A stretch of DNA of 64,000 bases from Bradyrhizobium commune (GCF_015624505.1 NZ_CP061379.1:2914001-2978000), one strand, 5' to 3'; numbered from the stretch's first letter, positions 25,119 to 34,382 are shown. Made by a program: numbers and translations. Notes: generated by a model not told the origin, from the letters alone.

Positions 25119-25598
25119 CTAGCCCAGCCTCTTCACGTAAACCGCATACGGTACGCCCAGAATATCCGGCGCCTCGCCAACCCTGGCAAATCCCATGCGC
25201 AGATACATCGGCAGCGCGACCGTCATGATCGGCGTCGTATGCAGCGCGATCACGCCCGCCTGGTCGCGCTCGGCGCGGCGCAGACATTCTTCGGTCAATT
25301 GCCGGCCGATGCCTTTGCCGCGTGCCTCCGGATCGACCACCAGCATGCGGACGACAGGCCAGGCCGGATCGAAGAAGGCCGGCTTCGGCGCTTGCGGGCC
25401 GACATAGGCGACGGCGCCGACGATGCGCCCACCATCCTCGGCAACGATGATCTCGCCGGTCTTGGCAAGCTCCGGCATCTTCGCGACATGGGTCGTAAAC
25501 AGCGGCCAGTCGGAATAATGCTGCTCGAATTGCGCAAAGGCCGCCAGCGCGACGCGCACAATCGCTTCGGCATCGTCCGCGCGATAGTCACGCAGCAT
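25119..25598 (-). CDS. GNAT family N-acetyltransferase
   Basis: A 159-residue acetyltransferase with the GNAT fold. Motif A is VRMLVVDPEARGKGIGRQL (acetyl-CoA pyrophosphate loop), followed by ALHTTPIMTVALPMYLRMGF and a short C terminus. The acceptor is unknown. ATG 25598 (MLRDYRADD) is preferred because GAGG lies just upstream; ATG 25610 is also possible. It overlaps the end of the desaturase gene by 11 bp, so the two are probably co-transcribed. Confidence 0.82.
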   Translation of the reverse strand: MLRDYRADDAEAIVRVALAAFAQFEQHYSDWPLFTTHVAKMPELAKTGEIIVAEDGGRIVGAVAYVGPQAPKPAFFDPAWPVVRMLVVDPEARGKGIGRQLTEECLRRAERDQAGVIALHTTPIMTVALPMYLRMGFARVGEAPDILGVPYAVYVKRLG

Positions 25599-26526
25599 CG
25601 GCGACCTCATCGCGCAATTCTGCGCCTGTGAGCCTCCGCAGACCAGGCCGCTCTGGCAAATTATCCGGAGTCCTGACATTCCAGACGAGTCCGACAGCCT
25701 CAAACGATCTGATCAACCACCAGCCCGGATCAACCTGTCCTGGCAATAGCCCCATCTTCGCCGAGCCCGGATAGGCGTGATGATTGTTGTGCCAGTTCTC
25801 GCCCATGCTGATCAGCGCCGCGAGGCGGACGTTATAGCCTTGTGCGGCGACGCCATCGACGATCCAGACCTGATTGCCTTGGGTGTGGGAGAAGTGGCCG
25901 ACCAGCCAGTGTCCGGTGACGCAGACGCTCACTCGCACGCAAATGCCCCAAACGACCCAGTCGAGTCCGCCCGTCGCGAAGAAGAGCGCGGCCCACGGCA
26001 ATTGCTGCAACATCCATGTGCGCTCGACGAAGGCGTAGAACCGATCGTTGGCAAGTCGTGGCTCGAGCCTGAAATCTGGCGGATGGCGCAATGCCAACCG
26101 GCAATGCAATTGCCACCATGCATCGCGCCAGAAGCCCGCACCATGGCGGGAATAATCGTGGCACGCAGGCTGGCGTTGCGCCCAGTCGCGGAAATCGTGC
26201 AGGCGGATCATGCCGAACGGACCGGCCATGCCGACCAGCGTGCCGAGATAGACGAGGACATGTTCGAGCCAGAGCGGGCAATCGAAGCTCGCATGGATCA
26301 GCTTGCGATGCATGCCGACGGAATGTCCGCAGCAAAGCGTGACGGCGCTGGTTGTGATGAACAGCGCGAATGCCGACCAGGAGAAGCAGGTCGGTCCAAG
26401 CACGAGAGCTGCGGCCGTCATGCCCGCCAGCCACAGCGATTTCCCCGGGGCCCATTGCACAGTGCCGTGCAGCGGATCGGTGTCCGGCGTGACGACAATT
26501 CGTTCCGAGCCCGGTCGCAATTCCAT
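25588..26526 (-). CDS. Membrane fatty acid (acyl-CoA) desaturase
   Basis: A 312-residue integral membrane di-iron desaturase. The histidine boxes are visible: H68-SVGM-H73, H110 (LHDFRDW) with H123/H128 (HDYSRH), and H246-NN-HH (249/250). Four membrane segments surround them. The enzyme introduces a double bond into fatty acyl chains using an electron donor, altering membrane fluidity. The boxes deviate somewhat from the usual HRxWxH pattern, so the exact subfamily is uncertain. It is upstream of, and overlaps, the GNAT gene. Confidence 0.85.
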   Translation of the reverse strand: MELRPGSERIVVTPDTDPLHGTVQWAPGKSLWLAGMTAAALVLGPTCFSWSAFALFITTSAVTLCCGHSVGMHRKLIHASFDCPLWLEHVLVYLGTLVGMAGPFGMIRLHDFRDWAQRQPACHDYSRHGAGFWRDAWWQLHCRLALRHPPDFRLEPRLANDRFYAFVERTWMLQQLPWAALFFATGGLDWVVWGICVRVSVCVTGHWLVGHFSHTQGNQVWIVDGVAAQGYNVRLAALISMGENWHNNHHAYPGSAKMGLLPGQVDPGWWLIRSFEAVGLVWNVRTPDNLPERPGLRRLTGAELRDEVADAA

Positions 26527-26694
26527 GGTCTGATCCCGGCGGAGGTCCGAAGCAGGTCCGCCTCGGTATGTGCAGCCTGCGGATACAACTGCGGCGTGTC
26601 AACGGTCGCGTTGGTATTTGCAACGTCGCACGGCTGACATAGGCTGATCTCAGCCCGCACCAATCATAACAAAGCGGGCATCGAGGAAACAGCC

Positions 26695-27846
26695 ATGGAA
26701 TCCATCCGCGTCTGCACCCACGCTGGGCCGGGCAGTGAGCCCGTGATCAAGACCGTGCCGTGGCCGAAGGTCGGCAAGAAGGCCGCGCTGATCAAGATCG
26801 GCGCCTGCGGCGTCTGCGGCACCGATCTCCACATTCTCAAAGGTCACTGGCCGAAGCCGCTGCCCTGGCCGTTCACGCTCGGCCACGAGCTCGGCGGTGT
26901 CATCGTCGAATGCGGCGACGAGTTCACCGAGGATTTTATGAGCAAGCCGCTCGCCGTCGGCTCCAAGGTGATGATCCCGCCGCTGATGCCCTGCGGGCGC
27001 TGCTATTACTGCATCCATTATCCGCAGACCGCCAACAAATGCCTGACGCCGGTCTATTACGGCCGCTATCTCGGCTATGACAAGGCGCCTCACATGTGGG
27101 GCGGCTGGGCCGAATATGTCTATGTCGATCTCGACATGTTGCCGGGCACCAAGATCTACAAATTGCCCGACGACATGTCGCTGCGCCTCGGCGCGCTGTC
27201 GGAGCCGCTGACGTCCTGCATCCGCGCTTTCAACCGCGCCAGTCGCGCCGGCGGTTTTACTTGGGGTGATACGGTGGTGATCCAGGGCTCTGGCCCGATC
27301 GGCATTCTCGCGGTCGCCGCCGCACAGGAGATGGGGGCAGGGCGCGTGATCTGCGTCGGTGCGCCGGAGGAGCCGCGGCTCAAGCTTGCGCGGGAGCTCG
27401 GCGCGGAGGCGACGGTGAACATCGAGGAGCTCAAGACACCGCAAGATCGCATCGCACGCGTGCGCGAGATCGTGGGCGGCTTCGGGGCTGATCTGGTGAT
27501 GGACTGCTCGGGTCATCCGACCGCCGGCCCCGAGGGCATCGAAATGCTGCGCGACGGCGGCACCTATGTCGAGATGGGCCAGTTCACCGACGCCGGCTCG
27601 ATCGACACGTCATGGCACCGCATCTGCACCAAGGACCTCAACGTGCTGGGATCCTGGGGCTTTACGGCCAACGACCTGCCGCTCGGCGTCGACATGCTCT
27701 ACCGCACGCGCGACAAATATCCGTGGCTGAAGATGCAGACGATCTATCCGTTCACGGAAGCAGGCGTCGCGCAGGCGGTCAACGACGCCATCGCGATGAG
27801 GACGGTGAAGTCGACTATCGTGCCGTGGCCGGAATTGGTGGAGTGA
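26695..27846 (+). CDS. Zinc-dependent alcohol dehydrogenase (MDR family)
   Basis: A 383-residue medium-chain dehydrogenase/reductase. The catalytic zinc site has C41 (GVCGTD) and H64-E65 (LGHELGG); the structural zinc cysteines are C100, C103, C106 and C116. The NAD-binding loop is QGSGPIGILAVAAA. It resembles threonine or sorbitol dehydrogenases and would oxidise a polyol or alcohol with NAD+; the substrate cannot be fixed. It has its own promoter region (168 bp) and is followed 34 bp later by a DUF1801 gene. Confidence 0.88.
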   Translation: MESIRVCTHAGPGSEPVIKTVPWPKVGKKAALIKIGACGVCGTDLHILKGHWPKPLPWPFTLGHELGGVIVECGDEFTEDFMSKPLAVGSKVMIPPLMPCGRCYYCIHYPQTANKCLTPVYYGRYLGYDKAPHMWGGWAEYVYVDLDMLPGTKIYKLPDDMSLRLGALSEPLTSCIRAFNRASRAGGFTWGDTVVIQGSGPIGILAVAAAQEMGAGRVICVGAPEEPRLKLARELGAEATVNIEELKTPQDRIARVREIVGGFGADLVMDCSGHPTAGPEGIEMLRDGGTYVEMGQFTDAGSIDTSWHRICTKDLNVLGSWGFTANDLPLGVDMLYRTRDKYPWLKMQTIYPFTEAGVAQAVNDAIAMRTVKSTIVPWPELVE

Positions 27847-27880
27847 TCAACGGACGACCGATTCTCTTGAGAAGCGCCTG

Positions 27881-28348
27881 ATGTACCGGGTCGAAGCGGA
27901 CAGCCTCGAGGCCTATCTCAACTTCGATGCCGGGCGGAAGTCCGATCTCGTCCGGCTGCATCAGGTGATACGCAAGGCTGCTCCAGGCCTGAAGCGCTAT
28001 TTTCACAAGGGCACGCCGGCTGGCGAAGCCGGCATGCGCATGAAGATGATTGGATACGGCAGGTTTCGCTACACGATCAAATCGGGCAGCACGATTGAAT
28101 GGCCTGTCATCGGCGTCGCGCTCCAGAAGAATTACGTCAGCGTCTATGTGGCGGTGACAAAGGCGGGCGCGCCGATCGTCAAGGGCTACGCCGGAACGCT
28201 CGGCGAGCTGAGATCAGGCCACAACAATTTCAGTTTCGAACGGTTCGATGATCTGAACGTGGCCGCAGCGTCGTCATTGTTCGCCGCAGCCGCGGGCGTC
28301 TTCGCGGCGGATCCCGAAAACCCGGTTCGGTATATGCAGGGGTCCTAG
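27881..28348 (+). CDS. DUF1801 family protein
   Basis: A 155-residue protein with the DUF1801/YdhG fold: an N-terminal helical start (LEAYLNFDAGRKSDLVRLHQ), a central YGRFRYT, KNYVSVYVAV, and NNFSFERFDDLNVAAAS near the end. The family is widespread with no proven activity. It lies 34 bp after the zinc dehydrogenase gene and is probably its operon partner, although no functional link is known. Confidence 0.82.
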   Translation: MYRVEADSLEAYLNFDAGRKSDLVRLHQVIRKAAPGLKRYFHKGTPAGEAGMRMKMIGYGRFRYTIKSGSTIEWPVIGVALQKNYVSVYVAVTKAGAPIVKGYAGTLGELRSGHNNFSFERFDDLNVAAASSLFAAAAGVFAADPENPVRYMQGS

Positions 28349-28423
28349 TCTAGGCCCCTATAGCAGCAAGTTAGTGCGGCAGCGAAATATGCCGCGATGG
28401 GCCAACAACGGAGGTTGCGCGTC

Positions 28424-29416
28424 CTATTCGATCACCTCGTCGGCAGTCGCCAGAAGTGATGGCGATATGCTGAGGCCGAGCGCCTTGGCGGTCTTCAGGT
28501 TCAGAGCCAATTTGAACCGCGTAGGCTGTTCAACCGGTATATCTGCAGGCTTTTCGCCTCTCAGTACCTTGTCGACGTCGGCCGCTGCGCGGCGAAAGAA
28601 ATCGGGGAAATCCTGTCCGTACGACAGCAGGAGTCCGTGTGGGACCATCTCCGCGATAAATGACAGCGCCGGTAATCTGTGTGCCAGAGCCGATGAACCA
28701 ATACGTGTTCGCTCATTAAATAGCATCGATCCGGCTCCCAAAATTACACCGTCGGCACGGGTGTGAGCAATTTTGGAGAACGCAGGCTCAATGTCATCGG
28801 GCGTCGATACCTCAGCTGGCCACAACGAAATGCCAAGCGCTTCGGCCGCCGCCTGATTGGCCTTGACCGCGCGCTGCGCGAATTGATCGGTGTTATCCAC
28901 CAAGAGTGCTACACGCGACAGGTGCGGAACCGCCTCCTTCAACAACGCCAAACGTTTCCCGCTCAGGTCGACCGCCATGAGCGAGAGACCCGTGGCGTTG
29001 CCCCCGGGGCGCGCAAGACTCTCGACAAGACCGCCACCGACTGGGTCGGACACGATGACAAATACGATTGGAATGGTGCTTGTCGCCTGTTTAGCCTCCT
29101 TTGCGCCCAACGCAGTCACGGCGACAATTGCGTCGACCTTGTCCGCGGCAAGCTCGCGTGCAAGCTTACGAAACTGTTCCGGCTGCTCGGCGGGAAATCG
29201 GTGAAGGAACTCGATGTTCTTGCCCTCGACATGGCCAAGATCGCTGAACGCCTTCGTCAGGACATCCAAATAGACCTTCTCTTCATCGGCATTACTGGCG
29301 TGCCAGAGGACACCAACTCGATTGATTTTTGCGCTCGTCACATTCTGCTGTGCGCGCGCCAAAAGAGGCCAAGCAGCCCCTGCTGCCGCAATCCCGATGA
29401 ATGCCCGACGTTCCAT
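28424..29416 (-). CDS. Orphan ABC transporter substrate-binding protein (PF04392)
   Basis: A 330-residue periplasmic binding protein of the ABC_sub_bind (COG2984) type. It starts MERRAFIGIAAAGAAWPLLA and RAQQ, the usual signal peptide of this group in Bradyrhizobium. The body has the two lobes of the family, with VAVTALGAKEAKQATSTIPI and SDPVGGGLVESLARPGGN. Relatives of known function are linked to tryptophan/tyrosine uptake (TrpX). No permease or ATPase gene is near, so it is an orphan and may use another transporter. Base composition is somewhat lower in GC than its neighbours. Confidence 0.88.
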   Translation of the reverse strand: MERRAFIGIAAAGAAWPLLARAQQNVTSAKINRVGVLWHASNADEEKVYLDVLTKAFSDLGHVEGKNIEFLHRFPAEQPEQFRKLARELAADKVDAIVAVTALGAKEAKQATSTIPIVFVIVSDPVGGGLVESLARPGGNATGLSLMAVDLSGKRLALLKEAVPHLSRVALLVDNTDQFAQRAVKANQAAAEALGISLWPAEVSTPDDIEPAFSKIAHTRADGVILGAGSMLFNERTRIGSSALAHRLPALSFIAEMVPHGLLLSYGQDFPDFFRRAAADVDKVLRGEKPADIPVEQPTRFKLALNLKTAKALGLSISPSLLATADEVIE

Positions 29417-29734
29417 ATCAGCCCCCGACCTGATGCGGTCTTAGTATATCCGGCCCAATCCAGGAACGCTTAACTATGCTCACCGTCTATGGGCGGCGAG
29501 ATCACCGGGATTGTAGTGCTCGCTTGTTCGGAGCGGCCAAGCGCCCGATTGAGTCGTTGCGAAAAGTTCCTCCGGCTGAGGCTCCGCGCTTGCGGGTCTA
29601 CGTCCTAGCCGGATACCGCCGGCCGCGCCGCTGCCATGCCAGAGGCGCAAAAGTTTCATGAGGAAGCCGCGGGATATTCACGTGGAGGTGAAACTTAGGC
29701 CCGGGTTCCGGCTTTCACTGTGCGGGAGACAGCC
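29417..29734. other. Intergenic region between divergent genes
   Basis: About 318 bp upstream of the binding-protein gene and of the membrane protein gene. GGAAC at 29463 is followed 16 bp later by CGTC, one base off an EcfG-type promoter, but no gene starts nearby. A 61-codon frame (29476-29661) is Arg-rich with no domain and is not called. Confidence 0.35.
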
Positions 29735-30247
29735 ATGAAGCGCATCCTGAAACCCGTCACTTATCTGCTCGCCGCCATTTACTTCCTGGTCGATGCGATT
29801 TTTGCCGCCATAGCCGCGCCGATCTCGCGCTGGATGGCGCGGCATCTGGAGTTCAAGCGATTGCGGGCCTGGATCCGGTCGCTCCCGCCATATCCCTCGC
29901 TTTGTCTGTTTTCGGTTCCCGTCATCCTGCTGGAGCCCATCAAGCCGGTGGCGGCCTACCTCGCCGCAACAGGACAGGTGCTGAGTGCCGCTGTGACGTT
30001 CATCATCGGCGAGCTTTTGAAGCTCGTCCTGGTCGAGCGCCTGTTCAGCCTCACGCGGGACAAGCTGATGACGATCCCGGCCTTCGCCTGGGCCTATGCG
30101 AGATTCACCGAAGCCAGGGCCTGGCTGCAAGCCACCGAAGCCTGGCGTGCGATCCGGGCCCTGAGCGGTGCGGCGCGAGATATGATGGCGCAGGCGAGGG
30201 CATGGCTTGCCGGCGGCTTCAGCAGATTGGCAACATTTCGGGATTAG
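29735..30247 (+). CDS. Membrane protein of unknown function
   Basis: A 170-residue basic protein with an N-terminal membrane segment (about 9-30, YLLAAIYFLVDAIFAAIAAP), a second hydrophobic region (about 52-68), a third (about 80-98), and an amphipathic Ala/Arg-rich C-terminal helix. No domain is recognised. Start ATG 29735 has GGGAG upstream. It is convergent with the cupin gene, with only 7 bp between stops. Confidence 0.65.
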   Translation: MKRILKPVTYLLAAIYFLVDAIFAAIAAPISRWMARHLEFKRLRAWIRSLPPYPSLCLFSVPVILLEPIKPVAAYLAATGQVLSAAVTFIIGELLKLVLVERLFSLTRDKLMTIPAFAWAYARFTEARAWLQATEAWRAIRALSGAARDMMAQARAWLAGGFSRLATFRD

Positions 30248-30254
30248 GCCGGGT

Positions 30255-30608
30255 TCAGGCAAGCTTGCGCGATGCGGCCGTCGCGCGATCCCCGGTGTTC
30301 GGCGTGCCGGTCGGCTCGATCAGCAGAAGGTGCACCTCCTCACGCGCCACCGGGCGATGCTCGACCCCTTTGGGCACGACGAAAAGCTCGCCCGGACCCA
30401 GCGTGACCGTGCGGTCGCGCAGCTCGATGTCCAGGATGCCTTTCAGCACCAGAAAAAAATCGTCGGTGTCGTCGTGCTTGTGCCAGGTGAATTCGCCCTT
30501 CACCTTCACCACCATCACGTCGCAATCGTTGAAGGTCGTGATGGTCCGCGGAGACCAATGGTCGTGGAAGGTCGATAGCTTGTCGGCCAGCGCGATCTTG
30601 TCGCTCAT
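30255..30608 (-). CDS. Cupin domain protein
   Basis: A 117-residue single-domain cupin. Motif 1 is present as KGEFTWHKHDDTDDFFLVLKG, with the two metal-binding histidines but aspartate where glutamate is usual, and motif 2 as LGPGELFVVPKGVEHRP. It probably binds a metal; enzyme or sensor function is unknown. Start ATG 30608 has GGAGATGGG just upstream; the open frame extends to 30689. It lies 77 bp after the cysteine-cluster gene on the same strand. Confidence 0.82.
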   Translation of the reverse strand: MSDKIALADKLSTFHDHWSPRTITTFNDCDVMVVKVKGEFTWHKHDDTDDFFLVLKGILDIELRDRTVTLGPGELFVVPKGVEHRPVAREEVHLLLIEPTGTPNTGDRATAASRKLA

Positions 30609-30685
30609 ATCCCATCTCCGTTGCGTTTGATCCGGTCGAGAGACGATTTGGGATCGAGCCCCTCGGCGAGCAAGGGTTCGAAGCG

Positions 30686-31189
30686 TCACATCTCGCTTGC
30701 CTTCGTCACCGTCGCCCGCACCACCTTGGTGCCCTCCAGCTCCCGCACGATGCGCTCATCCGGCCCGACGATGCCAAGATCGAACTCGCGCTCCGGCGTG
30801 ACCAGGATCATGCGCTGGCCGACGATCACGACCACCGTCATGTCGTTGGTCCCGCCTTCCGCCGCCCAGGCGCGGATCTCGCTGGCGTAGGGCTCTTTCC
30901 GCCAGGCGTTGGGAAAGCCGGGATCGCAGCGGATCTCGATGCCGTCATCCGACGTGGTCAGGACCAGCTTGGACCGGCTCGGCTTCCATCGGTCGTCGAG
31001 AAGATCGTTGACGCGCCAGAGGCAGTTGAAGCTTGCGCATTCGTCCGGCCGGGCGGCGTAGATCGCGCAACCGCGGCCGGGGCTGCAACGCGGGCACCAC
31101 ACATTTGCGGGCTTGGCCAGCGCCTCGATGGCCATCACCTTGCAGCAGAGCGTGCAGTCGCCACACTGGCGTTCGGCGGAGGAGGTCAC
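30686..31189 (-). CDS. YkgJ-like cysteine cluster protein
   Basis: A 167-residue protein of the CxxCxxCC (YkgJ/PF03692) group. Cysteines at the N terminus (CGDCTLCC) combine with later ones (WCPRC, GCAIY, ECASFNC) to form a likely iron-sulfur or zinc site. The C-terminal half (residues 75-160) is beta-rich without a known motif. Its ATG overlaps the stop of a possible 64-codon gene upstream. Confidence 0.8.
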   Translation of the reverse strand: MTSSAERQCGDCTLCCKVMAIEALAKPANVWCPRCSPGRGCAIYAARPDECASFNCLWRVNDLLDDRWKPSRSKLVLTTSDDGIEIRCDPGFPNAWRKEPYASEIRAWAAEGGTNDMTVVVIVGQRMILVTPEREFDLGIVGPDERIVRELEGTKVVRATVTKASEM

Positions 31190-31380
31190 GCGGTCATTCC
31201 TGGCAGGTCCGGTGGCGTCGAGGTTAAGGGAATGTGGCGGTAAAAATCCGCCGCAACCTCCCGGTCAAAGCGCGTCTTTCTGCAAAGCCATGCATCATAG
31301 GCATGGCGATTTGCCCACGCTTGGCGTAAAGAGCCTCCCAAATCCAAATCGCCAGCATGCGGCCGGGCCCACTGCCGCAC
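31186..31380 (-). CDS. Possible small protein upstream of the cysteine-cluster gene
   Basis: A 64-codon frame whose TGA overlaps the ATG of the downstream gene (TCAT on the plus strand), a layout typical of coupled genes. The sequence RHAYDAWLCRKTRFDREVAA looks like a plausible protein, but no domain is known and no ribosome site is evident. The region may instead be the 5' leader of the helicase gene on the other strand. Confidence 0.35.
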   Translation of the reverse strand: MRQWARPHAGDLDLGGSLRQAWANRHAYDAWLCRKTRFDREVAADFYRHIPLTSTPPDLPGMTA

Positions 31381-31440
31381 ATAGCTTCAGGTCTCGCGGC
31401 TCAACGTTCCGCGCCTGGACCAACCAAGGTTTTCCATCTC

Positions 31441-33387
31441 GTGTCCTTTCCGACCACAAGTCCGCCGCTCGCCCGCGCCCTGGCCGAGCGCAACTACGAT
31501 TCACCGACCCCGGTTCAGCTCGCCGTCCTCGGCGACGATGCCGTCGACCGCGATCTCCTGGTGTCGGCTCAGACCGGCTCGGGCAAGACGGTTGCTTACG
31601 GATTGGCCATGGCCAAGGACCTGCTTGATGACGCCGAGCGGTTCGAGCAGGCCGCAGCACCTCTGGCCCTGATCGTGGCGCCGACCCGTGAGCTCGCGTT
31701 GCAGGTCCAGCGCGAGCTGACATGGCTCTATGAGCATGCTGGAGCGCGCGTGGTCTCCTGCGTCGGCGGCATGGATCCGCGCCGCGAGCAGCGCGAGCTG
31801 GCCGCGGGCGCCCACATCGTGGTCGGTACGCCGGGGCGGCTCTGCGATCATCTGCGGCGCAACCGCCTCGACACCTCGGAATTGAAGGTTGTCGTCCTCG
31901 ACGAGGCCGACGAGATGCTCAATCTCGGCTTTCGCGAGGACATGGAGTTCATCCTCGAGACCACGCCGGAGACGCGCCGCACGCTGCTGTTCTCGGCGAC
32001 GTTCCCGCGCGGCATCGTGGCGCTGGCCAAGCAGTATCAGCAGGATGCGTTCCGGATCGAGGTCGCGGGCGACGAGGGCGGTCACGCCGATATCGAGTAC
32101 CGCGCCATCCGGATCGCGCCTGGCGATGTCGAGCATGCCGTCGTCAACGTGCTGCGCTTCTTCGAGGCGCCGAGCGCGCTGGTGTTCTGCAACACGCGCG
32201 ATGCGGTCAGGCATTTGCAGTCCGCGCTGCTGGAGCGCGGCTTCTCCGTGGTCGCGCTGTCAGGCGAGTTGACCCAGAACGAGCGCACGACGGCGCTCCA
32301 GTCGCTGCGGGACGGGCGATCCCGTGTCTGTGTGGCGACCGACGTCGCCGCGCGCGGTATCGATCTGCCGAGCCTCGACCTCGTCATTCACGCCGACCTG
32401 CCAAATGATCCGGAGGTCATGCAGCATCGCTCGGGCCGCACCGGCCGCGCGGGCCGAAAGGGCACAAGCGTCCTGCTGGTGCCGCCCGTACGACGGCGGC
32501 GCGCGGAGGTGCTGCTGAATTTGTCCGGTATCGACGCGGTTTGGGGCACGGCACCCCAGGCGGACGACATTCGCAAGCTCGATCATGAGCGCATGAAGGA
32601 TGTGCTGTTCACCGAGGAGACGACCGCCGACGATCTGGTGCTGGCGCAGGCCTTGCTGGCCGAGCGGTCGGCCGAGGACATCGCCGCAGCACTCGCGCGG
32701 CTTTATCGCGCGCGGCTGCCGTCGCCTGAAGACATTATCGATCCGGGCGAGCGAAGTGGCCGGCCGCGCGACGATCGTCACCGCGACGATCGCGCACCGC
32801 GTGGCGACGATCGCTCCGAGAGGCCCCGACCGAAATCGGTGAAATCGTCGGCGAAGCACGATATGGCAGAGCCCACCGTGTGGTTCCGGGCCGCCATCGG
32901 GCGCCGCAAGAATGCCGAGGCGCGCTGGCTCTTGCCGATGATCTGCCGCCGTGGCGGCATCGACAAGCGCGACATCGGTGCGATCAAGGTCATGGACACC
33001 ACCACCGAGTTTGAGATTTCCGAGCGCGTCGCGGCCTCCTTCGCGGCCAAGGTCAAGCGTCCGGACAAGGAAGACAGCATCCGAATCGAGGCGATGGCAG
33101 ATGCGCCGCAGTCGCAGGCAGCTTCCGACAAGCGGCCGCACGCGCCGCGGCGCGAGGCTCGCGAGGCGGATGATCGCGCGCATCGCAGCGATCATCCGCG
33201 TGCCGCGACAGGGCCGAAGAAGCCGGGCAAGCCCGACCGCGACGGCGGCGCGAAATTCGGTGACGGGCCGGCGTTTGGAAAGAAGGGCAAGCATCACAAC
33301 AAGCCAGGCCATGCCGAACCGTCGGTCACGGCGTGGCCTGCGAAGGGTGCATTCGGCAAAAAGGCCAAGAAGAAGCGCCGCGGCTGA
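31441..33387 (+). CDS. DEAD-box RNA helicase with DbpA-type RNA-binding domain
   Basis: A 648-residue ATP-dependent RNA helicase. Motifs in order: Walker A AQTGSGKT (about 43-50), PTREL (about 81-85), TPGR (about 130-133), DEAD (154-157), SAT (185-187), and in the second RecA domain ARGID and HRSGRTGRAGR. A low-complexity Arg/Asp linker (about 430-475) leads to a DbpA-like RNA-binding domain (about 482-555, TVWFRAAIGRRKNAEARWLL), then a Lys-rich tail. DbpA in other bacteria acts in 50S ribosome assembly. GTG 31441 is the likely start. Confidence 0.9.
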   Translation: MSFPTTSPPLARALAERNYDSPTPVQLAVLGDDAVDRDLLVSAQTGSGKTVAYGLAMAKDLLDDAERFEQAAAPLALIVAPTRELALQVQRELTWLYEHAGARVVSCVGGMDPRREQRELAAGAHIVVGTPGRLCDHLRRNRLDTSELKVVVLDEADEMLNLGFREDMEFILETTPETRRTLLFSATFPRGIVALAKQYQQDAFRIEVAGDEGGHADIEYRAIRIAPGDVEHAVVNVLRFFEAPSALVFCNTRDAVRHLQSALLERGFSVVALSGELTQNERTTALQSLRDGRSRVCVATDVAARGIDLPSLDLVIHADLPNDPEVMQHRSGRTGRAGRKGTSVLLVPPVRRRRAEVLLNLSGIDAVWGTAPQADDIRKLDHERMKDVLFTEETTADDLVLAQALLAERSAEDIAAALARLYRARLPSPEDIIDPGERSGRPRDDRHRDDRAPRGDDRSERPRPKSVKSSAKHDMAEPTVWFRAAIGRRKNAEARWLLPMICRRGGIDKRDIGAIKVMDTTTEFEISERVAASFAAKVKRPDKEDSIRIEAMADAPQSQAASDKRPHAPRREAREADDRAHRSDHPRAATGPKKPGKPDRDGGAKFGDGPAFGKKGKHHNKPGHAEPSVTAWPAKGAFGKKAKKKRRG

Positions 33388-33451
33388 TGCGTCGGCTGAG
33401 ATGCGAACGCCGCCGGCATGAGCCAGCGGCGCCACTGCAAGAGTTTTGAGC

Positions 33452-33751
33452 TCAGCGGCCGCCACCGCCACCGCCGCCACCACCACCGCCTCCGCCGCCA
33501 CCACCGCCGGCGTCACGCATCGCCGAATTGTAGCGGGGATCGGACTGCTTCATGTAGGTCGGCGACGTGTCGACGCGAAGGACGGGGCGACGTGCCGCGG
33601 CCTGCGGCTCTTCGATGCGGATGCTGCAACCCTCGAAGTAGGCGAGGTCGCAGCCATAACCGCGCAGCTGCAGCGCGTTGGCGCTGGTTGCGCTGAACGC
33701 GGTCGTCGCAACGAATGCAATCAAGGCAACTTTCGATAATGTGGGTTTCAT
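33452..33751 (-). CDS. Small secreted protein with a 17-glycine C-terminal run
   Basis: A 99-residue protein with a signal peptide (VALIAFVATTAFSATSANA), a short conserved-looking core with two cysteines (RGYGCDLAYFEGCSIRIEE) and a C terminus of 17 consecutive glycines before a final arginine. The glycines use mixed GGC, GGT and GGA codons, so the run is not a pure trinucleotide repeat. ATG 33751 is the start. The role is unknown. It is convergent with the helicase gene and downstream of a GNAT gene. Confidence 0.75.
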   Translation of the reverse strand: MKPTLSKVALIAFVATTAFSATSANALQLRGYGCDLAYFEGCSIRIEEPQAAARRPVLRVDTSPTYMKQSDPRYNSAMRDAGGGGGGGGGGGGGGGGGR

Positions 33752-33875
33752 GAAAATTCTCCAGTCTCGGTTCGGCGAGACGGGGACGGCTCGCACAATT
33801 CTTCGACGGACGCTTGCCGAAACCGGTTCGAGACGTTCGGGTTCACGCCAGCGTGAGCCGGACCGGGGAGGGGAG

Positions 33876-34382
33876 CTACATGCCTGCGAGATCGCGCAGC
33901 ATGTAAGTCGCGTTGTCGCCATAGGATGCGAGCTTGGCGCGCAGCGCCGCATCCGCCGTCACGGCGCGAAAGCCGAGACGCTCCCACAGCGGTCGCGTGG
34001 CGTAGACCGAGACCAGCGCAAGCGTCGCGATATCGGATGATCGCGCGGAGCTCACGATCGCCGCGACATAAGCGCGCGCCGTGCCGCCGCGACCATCGGG
34101 CAGCACGGCGACGTCGTGCACATAGAGACAGTCCGCAGCATCAGGCAATTTTCCCAGCAAGCCATCGAGCGGCGGGATCTGATACTGCATCCAGGGATGC
34201 GAGAGGCCGTAGCCTGCGATCTCATTCTCCGCGTCAAGCACGAGACAGCCATCCGGAGAGAGCCGCATCTTCTCCGCGAAGACTTCTGGACGCTCGGGCA
34301 GGTCGGGATGAATTCGCGCCGCGATCGCGTTGATCGCGGGCAGGTCGGCGGCGTGTGCGCGGCGCCAGTGCGGCTTGCTCAT
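33876..34382 (-). CDS. GNAT family N-acetyltransferase
   Basis: A 168-residue protein with the GNAT pattern: an N-terminal RRAHAADLPAINAIAARIHP, the central strand CLYVHDVAVLPDGRGGTARAYV as the acetyl-CoA motif, and LVSVYATRPLWERLGFRAV near the end. The acyl-CoA loop DGRGGTA departs from the usual Q/R-x-x-G-x-G/A but keeps its spacing. The substrate is unknown. The gap to the poly-glycine gene is 124 bp. Confidence 0.78.
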   Translation of the reverse strand: MSKPHWRRAHAADLPAINAIAARIHPDLPERPEVFAEKMRLSPDGCLVLDAENEIAGYGLSHPWMQYQIPPLDGLLGKLPDAADCLYVHDVAVLPDGRGGTARAYVAAIVSSARSSDIATLALVSVYATRPLWERLGFRAVTADAALRAKLASYGDNATYMLRDLAGM

